From Mesorhizobium sp. SCN 65-20 (GTDB taxonomy: Bacteria; Pseudomonadota; Alphaproteobacteria; Rhizobiales; Rhizobiaceae): a DNA stretch of 45,695 bases. The notes below the pieces were generated by a model, which made no database searches, was not told the DNA's origin, and saw only the letters and a list, made by a program, of their open reading frames with translations. Made by a program: the position numbers and the translations under genes. Location: contig MEEF01000018.1 in the NCBI GenBank assembly GCA_001724355.1, positions 1-45,695 on the forward strand, written 5' to 3'. This document shows, in pieces, positions 24,316 to 33,134 of this stretch (its first letter is position 1; every line of letters begins with the position of its first letter).

Positions 24316-26505
24316 CTAGGCGGCCTTGTCCTTGGCCTTGCGCGGCATGTGCGCGACGACGTTCTCGATCATCCGCATGCCTGCGTCGTGTCCGAGCGTC
24401 ATGATCGATTCGGGATGGAATTGCACGGCGGCGATCGGCTCTTTCTTGTGCTCAAAGGCCATGATCACGCCGTCCTCGGTTTCCGCCGTGACGACGAAAT
24501 CGGCGGGCAGGCGCACCGGGTCGGCGAAGATCGAGTGGTAGCGACCGACAGTCACTTCCTTGGGCAGGCCCGAGAAGATGATGCCCGGCTTGGACACGCG
24601 GATGCGCGACGGCTTGCCGTGCATCGGTACCGCGAGCTGGCGCAGTTCACCGCCATAGGCTTCGGCCAGCGCCTGGAGCCCCAGGCAGACCCCGAAGATG
24701 GGCAGGTCGCGGCTGCGCGCCTTCTTGATGGTGGCTGCGGTGTCGAAGTCCTTGGGCGTGCCGGGTCCGGGGGACAGCACGACCAGGTCGGGCTTGATGC
24801 GGTCGAAAATCTCTTCCGGCACCGGCGTGCGCACGGTGGAAACATCGGCGCCCGTCTGGCGGAAGTAGTTGGCGAGCGTGTGGACGAAGGAGTCCTCGTG
24901 GTCGACGAGCAGGATCTTCACCCCTTCGCCGACGCGCGCGGTTGCGCGCTCGGTGCCTGCGGAGTTGCCGGTCTTGGCGTCGCGGATGGCGGAAAGCATG
25001 GCTGAGGCCTTCAGTTCGGTTTCGGCTTCTTCTTCCTCGGGAACGGAATCGTAGAGCAGGGTGGCGCCGGCGCGCACCTCCGCGATGCCGTCCTTGATAC
25101 GGATGGTGCGTAGCGTCAGACCCGTGTTCAGGTCGCCGTTGAAGTGCACCATGCCGATCGCGCCGCCGTACCAGGCGCGCGGGCTCTTCTCGTTCTGCTC
25201 GATGAACCGCATCGCCCAGAGCTTGGGCGCGCCGGTGACGGTCACCGCCCAGGCGTGGCTGAGGAAGGCGTCGAACGCATCCATGCCCTCGCGCATGCGG
25301 CCCTCGATGTGGTCGACCGTGTGGATCAGGCGCGAATACATCTCGATCTGGCGGCGGCCGATGACGCGCACCGAGCCCGGCTCGCAGACGCGGCTCTTGT
25401 CGTTGCGGTCGACGTCCGAGCACATGGTGAGCTCAGACTCGTCCTTCTTCGAGTTGAGCAGCTTGAGGATCTGCTCCGAGTCGGAGATGGCGTCGTCGCC
25501 GCGCTTGATGGTGCCCGAGATCGGGCAGGTCTCGACGCGGCGGCCATTGACGCGCACGAACATCTCGGGCGATGCGCCGATCAGGTATTCGCCCTCGCCG
25601 AGATTGATGAAGAAGGAGTAGGGCGAGGGGTTGATCGCCTTCAGGCGGCGCGAGATCTCCGAGGGCGCGGTCTCGCAGCGCTCGTAGAACATCTGCCCGG
25701 GCACGACCTCGAACAGGTCGCCGCGCTTGAAGCTGTCCATCGCCCGGCGAACCAGCTGGGCATATTCGCCCGGCTCGTGGTCGCCGCGTGGCGGGATGCG
25801 GTCGGAGGTCTTGAACGGCTCGACGACGCTGTCGCGGGCGATGCCTTCGGTCGAATAGCCTTCGCCCGCATAGTCGTAGCGGTCATGCCAGGCCTTGGCC
25901 GAATAATGGTCGACGACGAGGATCTCGTCCGGCAGGAACAGCACCAGGTCACGCTGGCTCTCCTTGCGCTCGAGCTTGTTCTCGACCGGGTCGAACTGGA
26001 AGGCGAGGTCGTAGCCGAAGGCGCCATAGAGGCCGAGATTGCTGTCATCGTCGGTCTTGAACAGGGCGGTGATGGCGCGCAGCACGGTGAACACCGAGGG
26101 TACGCGCGAGCGCTCCTCTTCGGTGAAGACGCGGCCGGGTGTCGCGACCTCGAGCTTGATTAGGCGGGCGCTGGTCTCGCCGATGGTTACTTCGGAGAGG
26201 GCGGCCAAGGTCTTGCCGATGACCGGCAGGAGCGCCTCGCCGCGCGCGTTCAGCGCCTCGATCTTCATGGCGCGGCCGCGAGCCGAGATCACCAGCGGCG
26301 GATCGATGATGGCGGTGTCCCATCGGGTGTAGCGGCCGGGATACTCGTAGTTGGAGGAAAAGACCGCGCCGCGACGGCTGTTCAGCCCGTCGATATAGGT
26401 CTCGATCGCCCCGGCATAACCGGTCTCGTGACGCTCGCGGGTGATCGCTATGCCACCTGCGGTGACGAAGCGCTCTCCGCCGTTTTCGAGGATTTCCACC
26501 GTCAT
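24316..26505 (-). CDS. trpE: Anthranilate synthase, fused TrpE and TrpG
   Basis: A 729-residue fusion, the length I recall for the rhizobial TrpE(G) type. Residues 1 to about 515 are the chorismate-converting TrpE part, with [44 protein letters not shown] and [20 protein letters not shown]. Residues about 530-729 are the glutamine amidotransferase TrpG with the catalytic Cys in [10 protein letters not shown], preceded by VLSPGPGTP, and the His-Glu pair in [11 protein letters not shown]. It makes anthranilate, the first step of tryptophan synthesis. The start at 26505 gives a good GGAG ribosome site; ATG at 26517 is an alternative. Upstream are a Trp leader peptide and a terminator, so expression is attenuated. 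Confidence 0.96.
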   Translation of the reverse strand: MTVEILENGGERFVTAGGIAITRERHETGYAGAIETYIDGLNSRRGAVFSSNYEYPGRYTRWDTAIIDPPLVISARGRAMKIEALNARGEALLPVIGKTLAALSEVTIGETSARLIKLEVATPGRVFTEEERSRVPSVFTVLRAITALFKTDDDSNLGLYGAFGYDLAFQFDPVENKLERKESQRDLVLFLPDEILVVDHYSAKAWHDRYDYAGEGYSTEGIARDSVVEPFKTSDRIPPRGDHEPGEYAQLVRRAMDSFKRGDLFEVVPGQMFYERCETAPSEISRRLKAINPSPYSFFINLGEGEYLIGASPEMFVRVNGRRVETCPISGTIKRGDDAISDSEQILKLLNSKKDESELTMCSDVDRNDKSRVCEPGSVRVIGRRQIEMYSRLIHTVDHIEGRMREGMDAFDAFLSHAWAVTVTGAPKLWAMRFIEQNEKSPRAWYGGAIGMVHFNGDLNTGLTLRTIRIKDGIAEVRAGATLLYDSVPEEEEAETELKASAMLSAIRDAKTGNSAGTERATARVGEGVKILLVDHEDSFVHTLANYFRQTGADVSTVRTPVPEEIFDRIKPDLVVLSPGPGTPKDFDTAATIKKARSRDLPIFGVCLGLQALAEAYGGELRQLAVPMHGKPSRIRVSKPGIIFSGLPKEVTVGRYHSIFADPVRLPADFVVTAETEDGVIMAFEHKKEPIAAVQFHPESIMTLGHDAGMRMIENVVAHMPRKAKDKAA

Positions 26506-26550
26506 TCCCGTCTCCATCTCTTGCCGCTGGAGGTTCCGGAGCCTGGTTCG

Positions 26551-26588
26551 AAAAAAGCAAATGGCCGCCCGGAATTCCGTTGCGGCCA
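26551..26588 (-). terminator. trp attenuator terminator
   Basis: Stem TGGCCGC with GCGGCCA and a nested CGGAATTCCG, followed by TTTGC and six T on the minus strand, 46 bases before trpE(G). CAGCGGCC after the leader stop can instead pair with GGCCGC to form an antiterminator. Confidence 0.85.
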
Positions 26589-26626
26589 CCACAGTTTTCA
26601 CGCGCACGCGCTTCAAGAGGCCGCTG

Positions 26627-26671
26627 TCAGCTGGCCCGCCACCAATTGTTCTGGAGCGAAGTCGTGTTCAT
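26627..26671 (-). CDS. trpL: trp leader peptide
   Basis: A 14-codon frame reading [14 protein letters not shown] with tandem Trp codons near its end. In Sinorhizobium meliloti the equivalent 14-residue peptide (three Trp) controls trpE(G) by attenuation, and the released RNA and peptide act in trans. Here the stop lies just before the antiterminator segment, as expected. There is no ribosome-binding site; the predicted -10 ends seven bases before the ATG, so the mRNA probably begins at or near the ATG and is leaderless. Confidence 0.88.
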   Translation of the reverse strand: MNTTSLQNNWWRAS

Positions 26672-26678
26672 GGGCAAA

Positions 26679-26707
26679 TGCATAGCGGCGAAAAATCGGT
26701 CACGCAA
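26679..26707 (-). promoter_or_regulatory. trp promoter
   Basis: TTGCGT, a 17-base spacer and TATGCA on the minus strand. The expected start of transcription is at or beside the A of the trpL ATG. Confidence 0.6.
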
Positions 26708-26747
26708 CCGGATTTGCGTCGTGTTGCATAGCATTACCAACTGACCT

Positions 26748-27806
26748 TCAGTTTGTTTTCCGACGCCGCATAAGGGCGACGAAAGCCACCCCGCCGATCA
26801 GCCCCGTCAGGATGCCGAGCGGCATGTCCTGCGGTGGCATCACCGTGCGTGCCGCCATGTCGGCGATGACGAGGAAGATGCCACCCACCAGCGCCGAAAG
26901 CGGCAGCACGCGGCGGTAGTCGCCGCCAATCACCAGCCGCACCAGATGCGGGATCATCAGGCCGACGAAGGCGATGACGCCGGAATAGGCCACGGCGCTG
27001 CCGGTGAGCACTGCGCAGACGACGAACACCAGGAGACGATACCGTTTCGCCGGGATGCCGAGCGCCGTTGCGCTTTCGTCGCCAAGGGTCATGGCGTTGA
27101 GCTTGCGGGCCTGGACGAAAAGGAAGCAGCCGCCAGCGGCGAGCGCCACGAGCGGGTAGGGAAGCTGCGGCCACTGTGCGAGGCCGAGGCCGCCGAGCAT
27201 CCAGAAGATGACGGTATGGGTCGCGCGCGGATCGGCCAGGAAGATCAAGAGGTTGCCGGCGGCCGTTATGATGAAGCTGACGGCGACCCCGGCCAGCACC
27301 AGTTGCCCGGCCGTGTGGGCTCCGGTGAAATTCGCCACCGTAAGAACGAGGCCCGTCGCCGCCAAGGCTCCGGCGAAGGCGAAGATCGGCACGGTGATCG
27401 CACCGAACACCATGCCGGCATGGAGAAGCGCGAGGATCGCGCCCAGAGCGGCGCCCGAGGAGACGCCGAGCAGGTGCGGGTCGGCCAGCGGGTTCCGCGT
27501 CACCGACTGCAGCGCGGCACCGACGATGGCGAGCGACGCGCCGACGGTGGCCCCGAGGATGACCCGCGGGGCGCGCACGTCCCAGACGATGCTCTCGCGG
27601 CCGGCCGACCAGCCGATCTCGACGCTGCCCGGCACCATCTTGTTGGCGATCACGCCCCAGACCGTGTCGAGCGGGATTGCGACCGATCCCACGCCGACCG
27701 CCACGAGCATCGTGACGGCGAGCAGCGCGGCCAGTCCGGCGACCAGCGCCGGCATGGCGTGGACGAGGGCGTGACGGGGCCCCTTGACGAAATTCCGGTG
27801 CGACAC
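26748..27806 (-). CDS. btuC: FecCD/BtuC-type ABC permease, cobalamin uptake
   Basis: A 352-residue polytopic permease (about nine or ten helices). Family segments: RAPRVILGATVGASLAIVGAALQSVTRNPLADPHLLGVSSGAALGA, GDESATALGIPAKRYR (the coupling helix that contacts the ATPase), FVGLMIPHLVRLVIGGDYRRVLPLSALVGG and PLGILTGLIGGVAF. These match the BtuC/FhuB/FecD family of type II importers. The GTG at 27806 sits one base after the stop of the binding-protein gene, so the three genes form one operon. The B12 riboswitch ahead of the first gene identifies cobalamin or a corrinoid precursor as the substrate; the sequence alone would not. Confidence 0.88.
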   Translation of the reverse strand: MSHRNFVKGPRHALVHAMPALVAGLAALLAVTMLVAVGVGSVAIPLDTVWGVIANKMVPGSVEIGWSAGRESIVWDVRAPRVILGATVGASLAIVGAALQSVTRNPLADPHLLGVSSGAALGAILALLHAGMVFGAITVPIFAFAGALAATGLVLTVANFTGAHTAGQLVLAGVAVSFIITAAGNLLIFLADPRATHTVIFWMLGGLGLAQWPQLPYPLVALAAGGCFLFVQARKLNAMTLGDESATALGIPAKRYRLLVFVVCAVLTGSAVAYSGVIAFVGLMIPHLVRLVIGGDYRRVLPLSALVGGIFLVIADMAARTVMPPQDMPLGILTGLIGGVAFVALMRRRKTN

Positions 27807-27807
27807 G

Positions 27808-28755
27808 TCACTCGACCCGGAACGCTTCGGCGAGCCGCTTGATCGCCGCGATGTTGCGGGGGCCGGGCGTGGCCTCGACATATTCGAGCACGAAAAAGCG
27901 ATTGTTCTTGACCGCTTCCATGTCCTTGAAGGCCGGGTTGGAACGCATGAAGTCAATCTTCTGCTCGGCCGTCACCTCGCCGTAGTTGACGATGACCACG
28001 ATGTCCGGGTCGCGTTCGATCACCGGCTCCCAGCCGATCTCGGCCCAGTTGGCCTCGACGTCGTCGACGATGTTCCTGCCGCCGGCCGCCTCGATCATCG
28101 CCGTCGGGATGGCGTAGCGGCCCGCGGTGAACGGTTTCTGCTCGCCGGAATCGTAGAGGAATACCTTCACCGGCTTGTCGAGCGGCGCTAGCCGCGTCTG
28201 AAGGTCGGCCAGTTCCTGCTTGTAGCTGGCGACCAGGGTCTCGGCCTTTTCACGCACGCCGAAGATCGCGCCGAGGTTGAGGAGGTCGGCATACATGTCC
28301 GACATCGAAGACTTTTCCATCTTCATGATGTGGATGCAGCTTTCCGTCAGCTCGTAGACCGGGATGCCGAACGGAGCGAGGGTTTCTGGCGTCACGTCGC
28401 CGCCGACGCGCATGCCGTAGTTCCAGCCTGCGAAGTAGAAATCGGCATCGGCGCCCAGAAGCACCTCCTTGCTCGGATATTGCGGTGCGAGTTCGGGCAA
28501 CTCGCCGATGTCCTTGCGCAGCGTCTCGTCGAGCGTGCGCCATCCTGAAACGCCGGTGAAGCCGGCCATGCGGTCGGCCAGCCCGAGGGCCAGCATCATC
28601 TCGGTCAGGTTGACGTCGTTGGACACCGCGCGCTGCGGCGGGGCGGCAAAGGTGACGTCGCGATTGCAGCTTCTCACGGTCACGGGGAAGTCGTCGGCCA
28701 GCGTGGCTGCCGGGCTTGCCAAAAGCATGGCGGCGATGAGGGGGAGGCGGCGCAT
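27808..28755 (-). CDS. btuF: ABC substrate-binding protein, cobalamin uptake
   Basis: A 315-residue binding protein of the BtuF/FhuD type (cluster with a rigid helix backbone). Signal peptide about residues 1-21 (LPLIAAMLLASPAATLA). Mature segments include QRAVSNDVNLTEMMLALGLADRMAGFTG, EVLLGADADFYFAGWNYGM, GIPVYELTESC and the C-terminal lobe with TAGRYAIPTAMIEAAGGRNIVDD and NNRFFVLEYVEATPGPRN. It would deliver the ligand to the BtuC-type permease. It lies 12 bases after the ATPase gene stop and next to the permease gene. Ligand assignment rests on the riboswitch. Confidence 0.87.
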   Translation of the reverse strand: MRRLPLIAAMLLASPAATLADDFPVTVRSCNRDVTFAAPPQRAVSNDVNLTEMMLALGLADRMAGFTGVSGWRTLDETLRKDIGELPELAPQYPSKEVLLGADADFYFAGWNYGMRVGGDVTPETLAPFGIPVYELTESCIHIMKMEKSSMSDMYADLLNLGAIFGVREKAETLVASYKQELADLQTRLAPLDKPVKVFLYDSGEQKPFTAGRYAIPTAMIEAAGGRNIVDDVEANWAEIGWEPVIERDPDIVVIVNYGEVTAEQKIDFMRSNPAFKDMEAVKNNRFFVLEYVEATPGPRNIAAIKRLAEAFRVE

Positions 28756-28767
28756 CGGGGCTCCTGT

Positions 28768-29583
28768 TCAGCGTTCGAGATGGAAGGAAAAGCGCGGGCG
28801 GCCGGTGACCGGATGCTCGTCGAGAGTGGCACCTACGGCGAAACTCTCGCGGATGCGGCCGGGCGTGAGGATGTCGGCAGGCCGGCCGCAGGCGACCGCG
28901 CGGCCGCCGTCCATCACCAGCACCCGGTCGGCATGGGCGGAGGCCAGGGCCAGGTCGTGCAGCGACACGATCACCGTGCAGCCGAGCCCGCGAAGAAGCT
29001 CGAGCACTTCCAGTTGGTGCCGGATGTCGAGATGGTTTGTCGGTTCGTCGAGGATCAGCAGATCCGGCCGCTGCACCAGCGCGCGCGCGATCATCACCCG
29101 CTGCTTCTCGCCGCCCGACAGCGAACCGAAGTCGCGCGCGGCAAGTGCTGTCAGGCCGAGCAGGGCGAGGGCTGCCTCGACCTGGTCGTAGTCGTCGCCG
29201 CGGGTGCGGAAGCTCGTCACGTGCGGGGTCAGCCCCAACTCCACGATCTCGGCCACGCTCAAGCCGAAATCCGAGGCGCTTTCCTGCAGCACGGTTGCGA
29301 TGCGGCGAGCGCAGTCGCGCGGCTTCATCTTCCAGATGTCGGCGCCGTCGAGGCGGACGGTGCCGGCCGTCGGCCGGTGATAACGGTAGAGGCAGCGCAG
29401 CAAGCTCGACTTGCCGGCACCGTTGGGGCCGACGATGGCGAGCAGTTCGCCCGGCGCGACGGCAAGGCTCACCGGCTCGAGAATGGGCTGGGACGCGCGA
29501 GGTCCCCAGCTGACGCCATCGAGTTCGAGCAGTGCCGGGGTCGTACCTACGAGGCGGCTAGCGGCGTGGACGCGATCGAGCAT
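28768..29583 (-). CDS. btuD: ABC transporter ATP-binding protein, cobalamin uptake
   Basis: A 271-residue nucleotide-binding subunit. Walker A GPNGAGKSS, Q-loop in ATVLQES, signature LSGGEKQR, Walker B LLILDEPTNHLD and switch histidine VSLHD are all intact. The C-terminal DILTPGRIRESFAVGATLDEHPVTGRP is usual for FecE/BtuD-type members. It energises import by the permease and binding protein encoded behind it. The ATG at 29583 follows GGAG by seven bases; longer readings run into the riboswitch region. First gene of the operon. Confidence 0.9.
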   Translation of the reverse strand: MLDRVHAASRLVGTTPALLELDGVSWGPRASQPILEPVSLAVAPGELLAIVGPNGAGKSSLLRCLYRYHRPTAGTVRLDGADIWKMKPRDCARRIATVLQESASDFGLSVAEIVELGLTPHVTSFRTRGDDYDQVEAALALLGLTALAARDFGSLSGGEKQRVMIARALVQRPDLLILDEPTNHLDIRHQLEVLELLRGLGCTVIVSLHDLALASAHADRVLVMDGGRAVACGRPADILTPGRIRESFAVGATLDEHPVTGRPRFSFHLER

Positions 29584-29704
29584 GCCCTGTCTCCGCAGTC
29601 TGGCGGAGGTGGCAGAACGATCCGGTGAGCGCGCCGGTACCGAAAAAGGCAGTCGCAACCATCATCATCTCCGCGGCACACCCCGGCCGGTTGAGTTAAT
29701 CGGA

Positions 29705-29870
29705 TGATGGCAGGTCTCCTGGCTTGCGGGTTTTCGCGCCTCGGAGCCTTCCCGGCCAATTGGCCAGTGGCAACTTTCCGATTTGCTATCCGCTCACAGT
29801 TGCGGGGGCAGCCACGGTTTCGCGTCGGGACGTCTCACCGTGTTCCCATTTAATCCGCTGCCCCGAGTCA
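29705..29870 (-). ncRNA. Cobalamin (B12) riboswitch
   Basis: On the minus strand the conserved blocks appear in order: GGGAACACGGTGAGACG, GCCCCCGCAACTGTGAGC, GCCACTGGCC, GGGAAGGC and AGCCAGGAGACCTGCC. The last closes helix P1 with GGCAG near 29862. This is the AdoCbl-binding aptamer. Downstream, CCATCATC (starting inside the 3' P1 strand) can pair with GATGATGG (29666-29659) ahead of CTGCCTTTTT, a possible expression platform. It controls the three-gene ABC operon that starts at 29583. Binding of cobalamin is expected to repress. Confidence 0.93.
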
Positions 29871-29932
29871 GGCAGCAGGAACCATCGCGCCGTGGCTATC
29901 GTAACGGCAGCGGCCTGGCAAGCCGGGAAACG

Positions 29933-31099
29933 TCATGCCGCTTGCTGGATCGCGTCACGCCGGTCGAGAGCGAAGGAAAACACAGCCGCACCGAAGGCCG
30001 ACAGCGCGATCGCCGCGCCGACGAAGGGCAGGTCGGCGTAGCTGACGCCCATCGAGATCGCAGCACCCCCGATCCAGGCGCCGGCGGCATTGCCGGCGTT
30101 GAAGGCGCCCTGATTGAGCGTGGCCGCGAGGTTCGGCGCTTCCGATGCCGTTTCGACGACGCGCATCTGCATGGGCGGCACGATGACGAAGGTTATCACA
30201 CCCCACATGAAGACGAGCAGGATCGCAGCCGGTGCCGAATAGCTGAGTTGGGCGAAGGCGACATGGATCGCCGCCATTACCACCAGTGCGCCGATGGCCG
30301 TCGGCATCAGCTTCCAGTCAGCCAATTTGCCGCCGATGATGTTGCCGATGGTCATGCCGCCGCCGAAAAGCAGCAGGATCCAGGTGACGGAATCGACCGA
30401 CAGGCCGGTGACGTCAGTCAGGATCGGCTTGATGTAGGTGAAGACGGCGAACAGGCTGCCCGAAGCGAGCGCCGAGATGATCATGGCGAGCCACACCTGC
30501 AGCTTGCCCAGAACCTTGACCTCGCCGGCCACGCCGCCCTTGCCGGGAGGGGCGACATCAGCGGGCACCAGGAAGGCGATAGCTGCGACCGAAAGCAGGC
30601 CTATGACGACGACTGCGTAGAAAGTCATGCGCCAGCCATAGGCCTCGCCGAGGGCGGTGCCGCCGGGAACGCCGAGGATGTTGGCAAGCGTCAGGCCGGC
30701 AAACATCAGGGCGATCGCGCTGGCGCGCTTGTTGGCCGGCACCAGGCTCGCCGCCACCACCGAGCCGATGCCGAAGAAGGCGCCGTGGCCGAAGGCTGTG
30801 ATGACGCGGGCGATCATCAGCGTCCAGTAGGTCGGTGCGATGGCGCAGAGCAGGTTGCCGAGCACGAACAGCGAGGCGAGGCCGATCAGCACCGGCTTTC
30901 GCGGCAGTCTGGCCGTGCCGACCGCGATGATCGGAGCGCCGATGACGACGCCGAGCGCGTAGCCGGTGACCAAAAGGCCGGCTGCCGGGATCGACACGCC
31001 GAGGTCGGCGGCAACCTCCGGCAACAGCCCCATGATCACGAATTCGGTGGTGCCGATGCAAAAGGATGCAACGGCCAGAGCGAGGATCGGCAAGGGCAT
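29933..31099 (-). CDS. MFS transporter (DHA1 family, AraJ/PbuE-like)
   Basis: A 388-residue, 12-helix major facilitator protein. The start MPLPILALAVASFCIGTTEFVIMGLLPEVAADLGVS is characteristic of DHA1 exporters such as AraJ, YdhP and chloramphenicol-type pumps (motif TEFVIMGLLP). Motif A is present in altered form after helix 2 (GTARLPRKPVL), and GHGAFFGIGSVVAASLVP marks helix 4. Likely a drug or metabolite exporter; the substrate cannot be named. The 31099 ATG is chosen because the first 27 residues of a longer reading are not membrane-like. A perfect palindrome 78 bases upstream may be its operator. The LysR gene is next upstream on the same strand. Confidence 0.88.
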   Translation of the reverse strand: MPLPILALAVASFCIGTTEFVIMGLLPEVAADLGVSIPAAGLLVTGYALGVVIGAPIIAVGTARLPRKPVLIGLASLFVLGNLLCAIAPTYWTLMIARVITAFGHGAFFGIGSVVAASLVPANKRASAIALMFAGLTLANILGVPGGTALGEAYGWRMTFYAVVVIGLLSVAAIAFLVPADVAPPGKGGVAGEVKVLGKLQVWLAMIISALASGSLFAVFTYIKPILTDVTGLSVDSVTWILLLFGGGMTIGNIIGGKLADWKLMPTAIGALVVMAAIHVAFAQLSYSAPAAILLVFMWGVITFVIVPPMQMRVVETASEAPNLAATLNQGAFNAGNAAGAWIGGAAISMGVSYADLPFVGAAIALSAFGAAVFSFALDRRDAIQQAA

Positions 31100-31176
31100 G
31101 GTCGGACTCTGGGGGAGCTGAAACGATTTAGGCCTACATTTCCCCTCAAGCCGCTCACGGCGCAAGCGATGTTGGT

Positions 31177-31191
31177 GCATTGCAGCAATGC
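31177..31191. promoter_or_regulatory. Palindrome upstream of the MFS gene
   Basis: GCATTGC-A-GCAATGC is a perfect 15-base palindrome containing ATTGC-A-GCAAT, a form common among LysR-type operators. The LysR gene ends 45 bases further upstream. Confidence 0.4.
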
Positions 31192-31235
31192 GTGGCGCGC
31201 ATGGCAGCCATTCGGCGACAGCAAGCCGGCTTACA

Positions 31236-32093
31236 TCAGGACTGCTGCGTCAGGTCGCGGCGAAGGAATTCGTAGAGCCGCTCGACGGCCGAATTGCCCG
31301 CCTGCGGGTTGCGCAGGATGCCGATCTCCATCTCCGGCAGGGGCGGCAGGCCCTCGGCTCCGCCGATGATGCGCAGGCTGGGCGGCACGCTGCGCTGGGC
31401 AAGGCCGGCGACAGCCAGTCCCGCCTGCACGACGGCGATCAGCCCAAGGAGGCTGGCGCTGGAATAGGTGCTGCGGAACGAGCGGTCGGCGGCACCCAGC
31501 ACCTGCAGCACGATGCGTCGCGCCACGCTGCCCGGCTCGAACAGGGCGACGGGCAGGGGATCGATCTCCCAGGCGACATGGTTGGGCGAGGCGACCCAGA
31601 CCAGGCGCTCGCGCTGCAGCACCTCGATGGCCTGCTCGGAGCCGCGGGTGATGATGGCAAGGTCGAGCTTGCCGTCGGCGAAGGTCTTCATCAGCGAGGT
31701 CGACTGCTCGCAGACGAGTTCGACATTGACCAGCGGGTGGGCGGCGGCAAAGCGCGACAGCACTGGCGGCAACAGGAACGCGGCATAGTCGTCCGGCACA
31801 CCGAGCCGCACGCTGCCCGCCTCCTCGGGCCGGGTGACACTGGCCCAGGCTTCGTCGGACAGTTTAAGCAGGCGGCGGGCATAGGCCAGCATCTCCTCGC
31901 CGATCGCGTTCGTGGTCACCGCGCGCGGCCCGCGCAACAGCAACTTTTTGCCGACGATCTGCTCGAGCCGCTGCATCTGCATGCTGACAGCCGACTGGCT
32001 GCGCCCGACCCGCGCGGCGGCATTGGAGAAGCTGCCGCTGTCGGCAACGGCGACGAAGGTCCTGAGCAGGTCGAGGTCGAGCGGCATCGCCAT
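31236..32093 (-). CDS. LysR-family transcriptional regulator
   Basis: A 285-residue LysR protein. The N-terminal helix-turn-helix is LDLLRTFVAVADSGSFSNAAARVGRSQSAVSMQMQRLEQIVGKKLLLR. The effector domain (about 90-285) follows, starting GSVRLGVPDDYA. MAMPLDLD at 32093 is chosen (MPLDLD at 32087 is equal); a longer reading to 32153 would run through an inverted repeat that looks like its operator. Divergent from the EamA-type transporter gene and upstream of the MFS gene. It probably regulates one or both of these transporters and itself; the inducer is unknown. Confidence 0.88.
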   Translation of the reverse strand: MAMPLDLDLLRTFVAVADSGSFSNAAARVGRSQSAVSMQMQRLEQIVGKKLLLRGPRAVTTNAIGEEMLAYARRLLKLSDEAWASVTRPEEAGSVRLGVPDDYAAFLLPPVLSRFAAAHPLVNVELVCEQSTSLMKTFADGKLDLAIITRGSEQAIEVLQRERLVWVASPNHVAWEIDPLPVALFEPGSVARRIVLQVLGAADRSFRSTYSSASLLGLIAVVQAGLAVAGLAQRSVPPSLRIIGGAEGLPPLPEMEIGILRNPQAGNSAVERLYEFLRRDLTQQS

Positions 32094-32109
32094 GGCGGTA
32101 TCAGCATTT

Positions 32110-32135
32110 CGAATAGAGTTCGCCAAATCTATTCG
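32110..32135. promoter_or_regulatory. Inverted repeat in LysR/EamA divergent region
   Basis: CGAATAGA and TCTATTCG form a perfect eight-base inverted repeat with ten bases between. It lies between the two divergent starts (17 bases upstream of the LysR start and 54 upstream of the EamA start), as expected for a LysR autoregulatory operator. Confidence 0.65.
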
Positions 32136-32189
32136 TTTGAATGAAATCGTCAATCAGGGCTTGCTTGGCTGTCTCCAAGGAACACCCGC

Positions 32190-33095
32190 ATGACCGACGC
32201 CTCGCGCTTTCCCGCCCTCAACCTCGCCGTCGCCATGGCGATCGCCGGTACCGTCGGCGCCTTCGTCACCGAGGCGGGCGTCGACCCGGTCACGACGGTG
32301 TTCTGGCGCTGCTTGTTCGGCGCGCTGTTCCTTGGCGCCTGGTGCCTTTTGCGCGGCTACCTGCCTGACAGTTCGCTGTCCTGGAGCCGCCTCGGGCGGG
32401 CTGCACTTTGCGGCGTCTGCATGGTGTTGAGCTGGACGGCCTTCTTCGCCGGCTTTGCCATGACCTCGATTGCGGTGATGACCATCGTCTATCACATCCA
32501 GCCATTCTTCGTGGTGTTGATCGGTGTGCTGTTCCTCAAGGAGCGCATCACCGCCGACCAGGTCGCCTGGATGCTTGCTGCCTTCTTCGGCGTCGTGCTG
32601 GCTAGCGGACTGGTCGTCTCCGACAATCCGGTCACCACGACCTGGATGGTCGGCATCGCCATGGCGCTCGGCGGCGCCTTCCTCTATGCGGTGGTGACGA
32701 TCCTGGCCAAGGGGCTCGGCGAGCAGCGGCCGGAGGTCACGGTCCTCGTCCAGACGGCCGTTGGCGTGATCATGCTCGCGCCCTTCGCCAACTTTTCCGA
32801 TCCGATTGCGCTGACGTCCTGGGGCTGGCTGGTCGGCATTGGCGTGCTGCACACGGGCATCGCCTACGTGATGATGTTCTCGTCCTATCCCAGGCTGACG
32901 ACGCCTGTTATCGGCGTGCTCACCTTCGTCTATCCGGTGGTCGCAATCATCATCGACTGGGCGGTCTACGGCCATCCCATCGGTATCGCCCAGGGGTTGG
33001 GCATGGTCCTGATCGCGGTCGCCACGCTCGGCGTGCGGCTCGGCTGGCGTTTGCCGGTTCGGCGTGGTTCCGCGGCCTTCGCCGGTCAGAAGTGA
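32190..33095 (+). CDS. EamA/DMT-family transporter
   Basis: A 301-residue ten-helix drug/metabolite-type exporter of the EamA family with two homologous five-helix halves. Helices include LNLAVAMAIAGTVGAFV, WRCLFGALFLGAWCLL, FFVVLIGVLFLKERITADQ and, in the second half, GVLTFVYPVVAIIIDWAVYGHPIG. The two EamA end motifs (FLKERIT and the VAIIIDW region) are intact. Members export amino acids, nucleosides or other metabolites. AAGGA lies before the ATG. Divergent from the LysR gene, which likely controls it; a hairpin follows at 33096. Confidence 0.88.
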   Translation: MTDASRFPALNLAVAMAIAGTVGAFVTEAGVDPVTTVFWRCLFGALFLGAWCLLRGYLPDSSLSWSRLGRAALCGVCMVLSWTAFFAGFAMTSIAVMTIVYHIQPFFVVLIGVLFLKERITADQVAWMLAAFFGVVLASGLVVSDNPVTTTWMVGIAMALGGAFLYAVVTILAKGLGEQRPEVTVLVQTAVGVIMLAPFANFSDPIALTSWGWLVGIGVLHTGIAYVMMFSSYPRLTTPVIGVLTFVYPVVAIIIDWAVYGHPIGIAQGLGMVLIAVATLGVRLGWRLPVRRGSAAFAGQK

Positions 33096-33118
33096 AAGGG
33101 GCGCATTAGGCGCCCCTT
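33096..33118. terminator. Hairpin between converging genes
   Basis: A nine-base perfect stem (AAGGGGCGC with GCGCCCCTT) directly after the EamA stop codon. T-runs on either strand are weak, so it may be a bidirectional but inefficient terminator. Confidence 0.6.
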
Positions 33119-33134
33119 CCGAAAGTGATGGAGA

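Noticed and set aside
25144..26163. A 339-codon plus-strand frame opposite trpE(G)
   Set aside because: Antisense shadow of a strongly conserved fused enzyme.
29783..31369. A 528-codon plus-strand frame over the riboswitch and MFS gene
   Set aside because: Rich in Arg, Asp and Gln as expected for antisense of a membrane protein; it also crosses the B12 aptamer and the LysR gene end.
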